Made by a program: the position numbers and the translations under genes. A stretch of 64,000 nt of DNA from Acanthaster planci (lineage: Eukaryota > Echinodermata > Asteroidea > Valvatida > Acanthasteridae): positions 419,019 to 483,018 of the forward strand of contig NW_019091453.1 of the NCBI RefSeq assembly GCF_001949145.1. Direction: 5' to 3'. Under the pieces are notes generated by a model. The model searched no databases. It saw only the letters and a list, made by a program, of their open reading frames with translations, and was not told where the DNA came from. Below, in pieces: positions 50,084 to 62,090 of the stretch (positions are counted from its first letter, which is position 1; the number at the start of each line of letters is the position of its first letter).

Positions 50084-50300
50084 ACATGTAGGTGTTGTAT
50101 ACATGTACATGTAATCCACATCAAGAAAGAAGATTTGTCAAAGACTAAACAAAGGTGTGTGTTTTATACCTTCGTTCAAGGTACATGTAAGATCAATTGG
50201 TTTCACTTTGTGTTGCTTGAGGAATTAAAGGGGGTGTTCCATTTGTATACGCTTTCCATGGCATATACATGTACAGTACCTATCATGAAACATACATGTA
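50084..50300. repeat. Cluster of TACATGTA palindromes
   Basis: Six TACATGTA octamers, two of them overlapping, lie within about 220 bp. This is the densest part of a window-wide excess. Confidence 0.7.
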
Positions 50301-50895
50301 CAATGTAAGACTGTAGTTTTAAAAGCATTATGCCATTAGTCTTAAATTTCAGTGAAAAGGTTAATCTCTCAGCCTAATTGCTAGCCCATTCCTTTGATTT
50401 TGCGCTCATCTAAAGGGTATACACATTTACTCATTTAGCTTATTTTTGGATTTTACATGTGAACTATAACCTGTGAAGTGTGAACTGGAAATCTTTAAAA
50501 TTGCAGCTTAGTACACATGCAGCATTTGTCATACAAAAATGTTTAATTTCATGTTCTAAGACCAGAAGATCTTACAGGTACATGTATGCAATTGTCTTTT
50601 AATTTGATTTGTTTATCTAAAGTATTGTCAACTGTAGAAAACTTTTTTAGTTTGAATGTTTGACAGTACATGACTTGTTTAAATGAGCAAAATTTACAAA
50701 AATACTTCTAGACTATATTTTCCTTCATACTGTTTCATTGAATGCCCCATCATGCAACTCCTTTCTAGTTGCTTTTGATGATTTTTGTATGGCTTGAAAT
50801 TTTCTTTTGGTTTGGCTTCTTCATGAAGGTAGAAAAATGAGACAAGCTTGGGTTTGAACTGATTACCTTCTATTCTGAAAAGTCAGTTTAGACAT

Positions 50896-51266
50896 GTACG
50901 TCCGACACCAATATAACAAATGCTTTATCTGAAAGTCAAAACAAGATAAAGATGTGTCTTGCCTTGAAGTTTATTAACAAGGGTCTGCTAAAACCAGACA
51001 CAGGAAAACTACTTCTTCAGGTCCTAGCAATTCACAGAGTTTGTGATACAAAAATGGAAACTGAAAAAATTTAATTTTTTCTTAGTACGTCCGACACCAT
51101 GGTGTTATGAGTCAGTTTCTACAAGAATAATAATTCTGAGTGAGAAATTTTGTTATTAAATGAATGTACCAACTAGCTGATGTCTTTTATCAAAGTCAAA
51201 ATCTGCTTCAGGATTATAAGTATAATAACACACTGTTGAAGTGTCCAAAATGTACGTCCGACACCA
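50896..51266 (+). repeat. Three spaced copies of GTACGTCCGACACCA
   Basis: The 15-mer GTACGTCCGACACCA occurs at 50896, 51085 and 51252. The last two extend to ...CCATGG. The spacings are 189 and 167 bp, and the intervening sequence shows no obvious similarity. Confidence 0.7.
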
Positions 51267-54200
51267 TGGAACTGCCCCACTCCAAAGGAATGAAAAGCAA
51301 CCCCCCCAAAAAAAATTCAATTCAATCTTTGCACAAAACTGTTATAAATTGGTGTCTGAAAGATTGAGATTTCAACTCCGCTGTCAGACGCGATTAAAAT
51401 TTAATGGTACGTAATGAGAATTTAATAATGAATGACAAAAAAGAGACGTCAGCCTTTATATAGAATAATCCCTGAACTACATGTATGTGAGGTCAATTCC
51501 AATGGTGGGGTTTGGATCAATCCCCACATCATATATTAATTGGACAGTTTATATTCATGCGTAAATGTAGATATCTTCTCTGAGTCAGCATCTGGTAATT
51601 CTGAGATGGGTGTTTTAATATGTGGGTGAAATGTCAAGGTCATGGGCATTTCAATCTTTTTTGTATTACTTAGCTTATGGTGAAACTTCAAAGGCAGGAT
51701 GCAGCACAAGTTTTTGAGTTACGGTCTACTCACTTATATTTTTAATTCTTAATTTAGGTTTTAAGATCTGCCAAAATGACTTTTATGAATCTGTGCATAT
51801 TTTACAACATTCCAATAATCCTCATCATCTTTCACACATCACTTTAAAATACATTTCACTAGATCTACAGTTGAACATTTTACAATTATCCCAAACTTTC
51901 CCAGACCCTTAGCAATCTGCCAGCAGGTTGGAAGGATATGGCAGTTGCCACCAGTGTACTTAAGCATTGATATATCCTGTAAACAATGGGACAGTAGACT
52001 CCTCCACACTCATGAGTTCTTGTGAGGTGAGCTAAACAGCAAGAGCATGCTCCGATTTCGAAGACACTTGCTAAAACTGTGTAAGGTTCAATTTAAAAGT
52101 AAAGAAAGGGTTACACTGTTTATTGATTCACAACTTTTTCTTTTTTATGAAACCATCATGAATGTGTCCTTAATGATGAAGTTTCACGTTTTTCTAATTT
52201 ACTGTAGAGGGTCAAACAGTTAAGTACTTCAACATATTCCTGCTGGGATCAAGCCACCTCTTCCTCTTGAGATAGAGTTGTGTGATCACGGTAGCTTTAA
52301 TTTATTCTAACAAGCAATGGATTTTTGCTTTAATTTGCAAGTCTGCCAGGAAACACACATGTAACTGCTGAAGATGGTTGACACCACTTACCATTCAGAA
52401 AACGAGGAGAGCCTTGAAATGTTTTTGGTTGTCAAGTATTTTTTTGTACCAGTTTCTGTCCTAACAACACCAATCAGCTGGCTTGGCTAAAGGAGCGTTT
52501 TAGCCCAGTGATGATCTCATCTGAGGTCACACACCAAGTACAAGAGCTTATTTGTGTTCCTCTTGCTTGGAGCAGACACCAGTCTCTTCACACATAAGTC
52601 ACCTCCTTGCATGGGTGCCTGGTGTACAGCATTATTGATACTCAAGGGCCATTTCAGCTTCTCTACTGGTCACTGGTGAAGGGGTACTTATGCATAGAGT
52701 AGCTCGAGGATTGGAAAACATTCTCCAAAAATCTGGATTAAGTTCAATTCCGTCCAAGAACTTCATTCACAATCAAGTTCAAAGTTACCTGGGGAAAAGA
52801 TGCTTCATAGCAACACTAATAAACTACACAAGTAATAATCACTAACATCAAGTCATGAAAAAGCATAGTTCCTCTCTAAAATCTGATCATCTGACACAGC
52901 ACCTTTTTCAAGTGTTTGGAATAAAAGCCTTTTGCAAGTTGGATTTGAATAGAATCTGGAACCCTGAGTTATCTTATTGCACATAAATATAACAATTTGA
53001 ATTCACTTCATTTTAATTAATACTTTCTATTCTAACAGTATAATTTGCGCTGCAAAAGACCAAAAACACATAGGCTAGGGCACATCATGGCAGTTGGCCA
53101 AACAACAGCTCTGGGTCCACAAATTACTGGCAGAACCAAACCTTCAGACAAAACATAGGAGACTGTGCCTTTGAAATTCTGCCAAGTCTTGCAAGCCCAA
53201 AATGTCCATTACAGCCTGGACAAGCTGGGACATTTAGCTCTATATCTTTATGTTTGAACACAGTGCTCATCTTCAATGCCTTCAGATCTGAGATGTCATT
53301 GGGGAACGGAGAGGTGCCCAAATGCCAGGCATACCACAGGCTGATACAGGGTCTCTGGATACCAGTCGCTGTCACTGCCATCAAGGTGCTGGCCTATAGA
53401 AGACCAGCTAAACACTGTCTGAATTTTTGCAACAGCTGAATAAGGTTTAAATAAGAAAAAGTAATTCAATGCACAGGATTCAGCTACATTTTCTTATCTC
53501 AGAGAAGAAACAAACTCAAACCAGAGATCAAAAAGACCTTCATTTTTAGCAGAAAAAAAAAGTGAACTTACATGTATGCTCCCAAAAAAAGCAATGAGAA
53601 ATTCCAAACCCTCCTATATCCCTCCACATTCCCATTTTAAGAAACTATATTTCTCACTGTATAACATGACATATTCATTTGGAATAATTTACTTAAAAGC
53701 TTCCTTAAGTAAAAATATTAATACAAAATATTCTGATGGAAAATGGGTGAAAATACAGTTAAGTCTTTTCTTTTGACTCTTCTCCAAAAGAGCAGGACCC
53801 TATCGCACCATACCAGTAGACCAAGGAGACAGTAGACAGGCTGAGCCTATATGCTGGCGTATATAAGCACAGTGCTTTAGCAGGGCAAATATTGCATGAT
53901 GGGAAGTTATACTGCTGTATTTTTCACACCAACGCAAAAAGCCACCAAACTAGTCAGAGGCCAGTTTACCCACTACATGTAATAAGAACTAAAAAAAATA
54001 CGTGATTTTTTTTCCGGCGTACACCATACATATCAGACATACAGTAATTGGTGGAATGCAGTTTGGCAAGGGTTGGGTGATATGCCAAATAAAGGAAATA
54101 AAGTATGTCTTTCTATGCACGGTCTCAGTGAAAAAGAAAAGTCTTTGTCCAGATTGAGAAATAGCAGGTACACAGTGAGCGGCATGTGGAAAGTATACAT

Positions 54201-54639
54201 GCAAGTTGACCATAATGCCATGGTTGCTGAAAGGAAAATCAGTTTTATTTTTCACGTCGAAATCCCATTAATGCATCACTGCACAGCACCTCTGCCACTT
54301 ACAAGTTGTCTCAGGGTGAACTTCAAGTAAAGGTTTTATAGAACACCCCTCATTTTTAAGGACAAGTTTGTGGACACAAGTCACAACTGCAGAATTTGCT
54401 TGAATTACATCATTGTGTTTACAGCCCTGCAAAGTGATATTTTTTTTACATCACAAAATGTAAGCGACCAAATGCTGCAGCTGAAATGTGTTTATCTTAG
54501 GAAAGACTGTCAAAATGTCAAAAATCCGCAATCACCCTTGGATATGGACAAAGTCCAAATGTACATGTATGATACCTTCAGACCATGGACAAATGAGAAA
54601 CGTATTCAACACAAAGCCTATCTGTAACAGTTTCCAACC

Positions 54640-55110
54640 CAAAGCTAGAATACGATTAACAGTTAGCCCTTCTCTGAATAAGTCTTCCTCCTTCTGACTC
54701 AATGGCACAGACCCCAATGGTGTCATTCCGGGCCATTTACGGAGAACGTATCCAAGCCCTGGTGCAACAAAAACCAATGGCAAATGTACTTCACCACCTC
54801 TCCTACCCCCTAAACTCTTCACACATACAGTTTTCACACTAGGCACACACCCATTACAGCCATGTAGGGTGGCTGCAATGGTGGGTTGATTTTATGGATG
54901 GCAGGACCTTCACCGGCAGTAATTTTCTCCTCCCGTCAAAGATAGTGCCATTTACGCACGGCATGATGGTGGTCCCAGCTGCGCCTTACGCTTTGCATGA
55001 GAGACAATCATGCTACGCTGAATGTTCCACACTTCATCATTTTTATGCTCTGATGGAATGTTTACTTAGTCTCACACCGTTCTTGTCACAGGGCCTAATT
55101 TTTGTTCTCT
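54640..55110. promoter_or_regulatory. Candidate conserved noncoding block
   Basis: The stretch has high sequence complexity with CpGs. It includes CATTTACGGAGAAC, CATTTACGCACGGC (Hox-PBX-like TTTACG) and CAATCATGCTACGC. Weak open frames on both strands lack splice sites or a recognisable domain. Confidence 0.2.
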
Positions 55111-58100
55111 CTCTAAAAGGAGAACAGAGTACTTTTTAATGGCAGTTAGGGGTGAAAAACCTGTTTAGAAAAAGGGATGTGTTAATAGAGGACCAACTTT
55201 AGGTGGCCTGGTGGCCATCTTGGATTTTTGCCGGCCATCTTAGATTTTGAACAAATTTCAAGATGGCGCAAAATCTTATTTTGATCAGTATGGTCTGAAG
55301 TACCAGAATCTGTTGAGAAAACCTTGACAGGAAAAAAAAAGGCAATTTTTACTTGGCTAAGCCCTGTCTATAAAGAGAGCTGCGACTGAGCAAAATGTAT
55401 CTTGTGCAAACTTCTTTTTATTGTACACAGCGAAATAAACAAAAGGGGTTGTTTCCAGACTTGTGGATTGGGGCGGTAGGATGTGAACCCCCGTGTAAAA
55501 TGGCACAGCAATCAAAATGTGTCAAATAAACAAAGAGGGGGTGAGTTCAAATGGTCACTGATTTTCAGCTCAAGTTTTCAAACGTTGCATGGCATTTAAA
55601 CTTCTAAAATGGTTTGGGGTGTGGAAAATTCAAGAGCAACACCTTTCAATAGAAAAACTGTAGCCCAGACTACACATGGCTATTTTTTGGTGAACATCTC
55701 TCTGGAGTTCCTACTCCTTAATTTTTTTTTCAAAGAACTATCTGCAGTACTCACAACAAAATCCTCAGGGGTAATTTGCATACACTGGGAGCAAGGAAGA
55801 ATTACACCAAAATCCATTGCATACATTCTATTTTCATATTTCTACTTTTCTCCTTTTGGAACACACACAGGAAACAAGAACATCAGTAAAAGTTAAAAAT
55901 AATTTTAAACTACATTAAATTAGTTATGTCATTTATCGAACATTCCATGCTGTTGTTCATGTATCTCTTACAGAACATGGAAATAAAGCTGGAAGACTAG
56001 CAAACTTGAGTTGCACCTGGGTAAGAAGCAAAGAGAGACAAGGTGTTTCGCCCATGGACAAACTTTAACGCCACTATCTGTGTGTGACCCCACCAACATC
56101 AGCCAGACAGTCACCCACGTGATCCTGATTCTTAAGCCCACAGAGCTATCACACTCACAGAGATGGCAACTTTTTCAAAATGAAAAAGAGTAATCCTATC
56201 GCACTTCCAGTTCCAGTTTTCTGACCAATCCTTTTTTTTCGGCGCGACCCTATAAAATCCTGTCATCTTTTCTTTCAAAACAAACACCTGTCGACAACTT
56301 CTTTTCATGTCAAAACACTTGTACCGGTATTTACCTGACTAGCATTGTGCAAGTGTGAATTTTAATTACATGTAATTGTTAATTATATTTCCACATTAAT
56401 TCTAGTAAGTTCTTATTTTAATCAATTTTGGGGCAATTTTTAGCAACTTTCGTCCCATCTAATCAGCACAAAAAAATGGTCAAAAAATCCTTACCTACCG
56501 ACCCTATTTAATCGGAAGCAGAGCTATTTTTTCTGGGCCTAACTAATGTGATTCTTGGTGTCACAAGATCCAGTGTGGGCAATGTTTATCATGTCACAGT
56601 TACATGCATTGCAAAAGACGTAAGCTTCTCCATGACAAGACTTTGTAATTAAGGCCCTTTTTAGAGGTGTATTCATCCCTGAACTTCTGCTCACTTTTTG
56701 CCACAGTGCAAAATAAGTCCATTTGCTCACCAAATATCCAAGAATCAAATCCTCGACAGTCCTCCACGTGGTCAACTTTAACACGATCATGATGTTGGAC
56801 ACAAGTGTGTATGATATCAGTACATGTACAGTACAATGCAGGGACGTAGACAATCATATTGCATATGAAGTGGAATCGTGCCTATTCGCCTCCTGTTCAT
56901 CAAAGCATTAATCAGGGCGAACGGATGATTTAACCATGCTGGTTTCTGCCGTTACTCACGCAGTTTGTATGCAAAACCTGAGGGATACCAGCGACACATT
57001 TCTGACGCCTGCATACCAAGGCCTGCTCTGTGCTAGCTTACGTAGAGTTTATACACACTGTCTGGTTTTGTACCTTTGAGTTGGAAATTGTAAAAATCTT
57101 AGTCTGGATTGTACAGTCATAAATGGACAAAACAAATCGTAAAAACAAGTTGGCATCTCTGCACTCATCAACAGCAACATGCAGCTTTGCCTTAAAGCAT
57201 TGCACACAGACATAAGTATGGTCACCATAGGATTATACATGAAAGTATATCCTATTACACTTCACCATTACACATTTGTGACCTGTCACCACAAAATGAG
57301 CTGAAAATTCGAATTTTCAAACACTGAAATTGGTGTTTCTTGAATAAGCAGAAAGAGAGCTTTTCAATGGTATTTACATGAAACACTTAACGTAAAAGTA
57401 TGAGGTGACTACGTGGCATTATTCTGGCAGCTTTGCGTCTTTATTTCTGACATTGTTTCAACATTTCTGACTGGGCAGAACTAATGCTATCGTTGAAATT
57501 GCTGAGAAAATGACATTTTAAAATATCTTACCCTGCTAACAAAATTGGAATTAAATAGAGGGGTTACTCTTTTAAAAAATTACAAAATGCCAAAATTGTC
57601 TTCCACTTCAATATTTGACTTTGAACCCTCCAAACAGGAAAGAACAGAATGCGACTTTACACTCAGTTTGTCGTGCCAGGTCACATTTGGGTTTTTTTCA
57701 AAAGCATTTTAATCTGTTGCCACCGGAAAGGCTTACGCTGGTCTGCTGGTCTGCTGGTCAAGGTTTCAGCACTTTAACGAGCTAGTGGCTATATTTTGTT
57801 CCCGCACTGAGAGTCTGAAGTGTCTATTTGTAAAGCTTTGATCAACCAGGACAGTTGGAAAACGGTTCCCGTTTAGATGGACAGAATGTTTGCATCAGTA
57901 CAGTCTATGATTACCTACCAGCAAAATGAATAGCGATGTTCATGGTGGTTAAAGAAAGTGATAGAAGTGAAAACTGGGCAGAACACCATTCATTTCAAAA
58001 GAAAAGTATAAAACTTCTCTTTGTTGATTCTTGCTTTCACTTATTTTTCGTAAAAAAGGCTGTGGATATTCCTTTTCCTAATGCAAGATAATCAAAAGTT

Positions 58101-60319
58101 AGAAATAAAGCTAACAAACTCAGTATGACTATTAAATATTTCTTTTATTTTGAACAGAAAAGCAACACCTTGTTCTCTGATGCTGTGCACGTAAATGGAA
58201 GTGATTCATGAAGGTTGATGTGTCATTCAATGGTTTAATTGATGTCACAATCATAAAAAATACAATTCAAATGTTTTGGTTGAAACAACTGGCAAGCCAG
58301 TCACAAACTACAAAGCAGCTCCTGAGACAAGGTGTAAGTGACACTTGGAAATTGAGAAAACATAATTCAAGAAACCTCAAAATATGGAAGTCCACTTGAC
58401 ATGTTTTCCTGAGCCAACCTTGCCGAGAGGAGAATACTGGTAACATGACTATTTTATTTATTAAAGCAAAGTGCTGGTTGTATTCATTCCCGGCAATAAA
58501 TGGCAGTCCTGAAGGCTTTCAGGAGGGACGGGGGTTATTTGGGGAGCTGAAATCACACTCAGGAAGAGTGGATGAAGATGCACCACAAAGGTTATCAGAG
58601 CCAGTACCTGCCTCCAGCAAGTTAAGAGTCAAGGGAGAGATAGGAGGGGGGGAAGGTCTGTGCATTAGAGGTCAAGAGGAGAGGTGGCTAATGTACCCAG
58701 CTTTCCAAAAGAATGACGCTGATGTCATGAACCTTACGCAAGACGTCCCTTCCACTACGTCACACCTGACTTTGGCTGATGTCGGGCTTTGCGTAAGGTT
58801 GGCATTTCCATTTTGGGAAGAAGAAAATGGCTGTGTGATGGAAGAGAACAATTATGTTTATCATGTGTTAACTTGGGAACTCAAGGCTGGTATATGAGGC
58901 TGGCAGGTGATGAGAGGGGAAAAATGGAATTGCAGAGATAAAAAGCAAGGATGGAAAGAACTTTAGAAGAGAGTTTCAGTCAATAAAAAAAGTTGCATGC
59001 TGCAGGGATGCAGTTAAGAAATTATCTATTGAGTAAAAAGTTTTTTATGTCCATGTGGAATTTAAGAACGATTTCAAAAAATAAAAGGTCTATGACTGGT
59101 CAGCAGATGAATTACACAATGGTGACAAGCCACTGTGTGAAGCGGCCGGCACCAGTATCTGCAAAGTACCAGTGGTCAGGCTATGCAGCTGGTCACAATG
59201 GGCTAATCATGGATAAAACAGGCATGTGACCATAATGGACAGGCAGTCAAACTACAGGAGTGATCCTAACAGCCATATTGCTGAAAGGTCCATGCTTCGT
59301 TTTCATGTTCCATTCTTAGTACTGCTTTTTAATTACCACTGAAAACAAACTTAAAAGAAGGTATGCTGTCAACACACACAAAAAGTCAATGCACAAGTTC
59401 ATATCTTTTCTATTAAAAGTATCACCAAGAACTATTGCTTTTTGGAATCTGTTTCTTTAAGGCCACAGTATTTTGATTGCAATTTACCCAAATTCCCTTT
59501 CCTCCAATAAACATTCTGAGCTCTGCCTTTCAGTTCATCAAACAAGAACATACAAAAAGATACAAATACCAACTATTCCTCAAAAAAGAAAAACAACTGA
59601 TGTAAAAACATGTGCAAATAATAGTAAGAATAAGTGCACATGCACATCAGCTAAAAGCTGTGTAAGTCCAACTCTCATCCATCACAATTTTTGTAGGAAA
59701 CACAATTAATTGTTCCAGTAAACCAACATGTACGCATAACCCTCAGCTTGATCAGGGATTAGTTTGTGTGATTCTCCAAAACATTTTTGAACAAAATCTG
59801 AGAAATTGACAAAAAACTAAAAACATGTAAGCAGCAACCTGAAGCAACATTTAATAGCTCAGAGTTATCACTGCACTTACACTTGGACGGTATGGTTGAA
59901 ACTGTTCAACCATTACCTCTTTAAAAAAAAAATCATTATTTGAACAACTTTTAAAAGCTCAATTTAAATTTCCACCTCCCTCTTCCGTTTCCCTTTTTTT
60001 GCCCAACAAAGCATATGAAAATGAAAAAAAAACAAACAGAATAGAAACCAAATTACTAATGTAACAAAATACAGAAGGCAGTACCAGCATATCAAAAATT
60101 TCTTCTGGCCTGATCAGAAATGATACCAGCACAAATTTTTGTGAGTAGCTTTATTTCTTTATAAACAATGTGTTTGACTCACAGTTTTGCCCCAGGAAGC
60201 CAGTGAATTCCCCTGTCAACCAGTACAGGTACATAGCTTTTCTCAACTGGCACCAGCCCGTTGAGAAAAGAGCTTCAAATTAATAATATCACCACAAGAG
60301 CCTAACACAGTCTGTATTG

Positions 60320-60900
60320 TTTAAGTACATGTAGCTAAATCCAGCTGCACCAGTTTGCGCCTTTTTTATGCGTTAGCCTGAGGGGACCCAAAATTGTGAT
60401 ATAATATGGGCCGGAGATAATGAACATGGGATCGCAATTAGAAAACCCTTTACAGCATAGTGCATAAGGCCTCACACTGGATGGTTCCATGCAGCTAGCA
60501 TTTGAACTGCCTGGCATACCGTGCACTACAGCAATTTCTTGTGGGCCAGAATTTTCCCATGAGAGATGCACAGACGCCTGTCAAAATATCCAATATACAT
60601 TCTTGATCAAATGCAAATGGCACAACGCATACACGATTCTGACAAAGGACCCCAAATAATGATTTACGGGTTAGTCTTGATTGCAAAATGCCCTCATTCA
60701 TGGCTGAAATCGTAGGGACTGTATTAGTGCAATATCTCGTCCATTCTGTTTATAAAAAGCATCCATTTATTTCATTTGTTTCAGCCATCGCTGAGCAAAT
60801 GAAGTGGTCTCTGAATGCCTTCCATAAATGCAAAATATGCATGGAGGAAATTATAAGGAATCTTCCACTAGGAGGTCCGGGGGTGGATGGGCCATTTCTG
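60320..60900. promoter_or_regulatory. Candidate enhancer-like block upstream of the EF-hand gene
   Basis: The block contains ATGCAAAT (octamer-type, near 60609), CCTGTCAAAATATCC (TALE-type TGTCA), CCAAATAATGATTTACGG and TTGATTGCAAAATGCC. It has few homopolymer runs, unlike the rest of the intron. It begins about 1.8 kb upstream of the EF-hand start. Short open frames on both strands have no recognisable domain. Confidence 0.3.
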
Positions 60901-61934
60901 CTGGCAGTTTCTTCTCACTCACTGTTTTTACTGCTCAGCTTGCTTACTCAAGTAAAGACAGCTGGATGTTTGTACATCTCACTCAGTGCATTGTACCACA
61001 GAAGGCACAAAGAACTGGTATGGAAGGGTGATGGCTTTGAACAGTGAGGGACTCATGCAACAGTCTGCGGGAATGAAGTAGCAATATCTCTGTACAGATG
61101 TACAAATTATCATTTTAATTAGATTGAGAATTAAACCCTGATTCATCTGATTTTCAATGGTAGAAAAAAACCTCTGTTGTAGTGAAATAAAAACACCCCG
61201 TCCATGGGTAGAATGGTACCACCCTGACATTTACCAATGAAATCCCATATGACACGCAATTAATTTACATGATTTAGGGCTATGCCTCTACACAATTTGG
61301 TAGTAGCACAGGGATAGTGTGCACACAGACAATGTACAACAAAAAAAAACTGAGATAGAGGCAAAATAATCCTCGCAATTCACAGTACAGCTAGCTGTTT
61401 CTGAACCAGCCCCAGTAATACTCTATTGCATAACCCATACAACCAATTGTTTCGTGCATTTACTGTCAGTGCTGATTGCCGGCAATGTCATGTGACTTGG
61501 CCAATGTCAGAGGTTGCATATCTGCATGACGTGCTGCACTGGCCAAGCCAGGCACTGGTCGACCGCAGAGTGTGAAGGAAACGTCTGTGGCTTGTGTCAT
61601 AGGAAAGGATATTGAGTAGGGGGACAGCACTGCCTGTACATGTACACTGAGCACGCATGCACATTGCCAGTGTACGCCTGCCATTAGTTGGATGTAATAA
61701 TCACCGGGCTAAGTTATCGGTGTGTTAAATTATGATGAGCATCAGTCCGCAGGTTGTGTGAGTTCTGTGTGTCCACAGCTGTGGATGTGTACAGATATAT
61801 CATGTGCTGCTTGCCAATGACAATGTAAATAATTCCAATTTATCTTGCTGGGCTTGTTTCCACTGCATGGACATACATCAGCAATGCTGCCTGTTTGTGC
61901 ACGGGATTCACAAGGCTGCACAGATGAGCCATGA

Positions 61935-62090
61935 TGTCCCTGGATCAGCTCCCCTAATGTGTGGATTTACCAACCAGCGAAGGAGGGAGGCTACCATGTG
62001 ACGTGTGGGTTCAGAGCATGGCTAGTGCTGGCATTCGCTCTGATGGTATTCGGGCTATTCTGTGACAGTCACCTGGGCTCCCGGCTGAAG
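61935..62090 (+). other. Open 5' extension or 5' UTR of the EF-hand gene
   Basis: The frame of the EF-hand protein stays open upstream of its preferred ATG. It encodes a hydrophobic stretch (residues like LVLAFALMVFGLF) that could pass as a signal anchor. The only upstream start-like codon near 61959 is GTG, which a normal animal gene would not use. Either this is 5' UTR that happens to be open, or the ATG at 62043 is used, or an unseen upstream exon splices in. The 5' UTR reading is simplest. Confidence 0.4.

Larger units (their letters stand above)
39918..61934. other. Long RAD51B intron, largely noncoding
   Basis: About 22 kb without a confirmed exon on either strand. It holds repeats B and C, the SINE, tandem repeats, hairpins and candidate regulatory blocks listed separately. 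Other compact, complex stretches are 45000-45560 (with a perfect MEF2-type CTATAAATAG near 45443), 56540-57060 and 57730-57930 (with AGCTTTGATCAA, a TCF/LEF-type word). Confidence 0.6.

Noticed and set aside
58445-58897. 150-codon plus-strand frame
   Set aside because: One frame of this length is roughly expected by chance here. It begins in low-quality sequence and has no recognisable domain.
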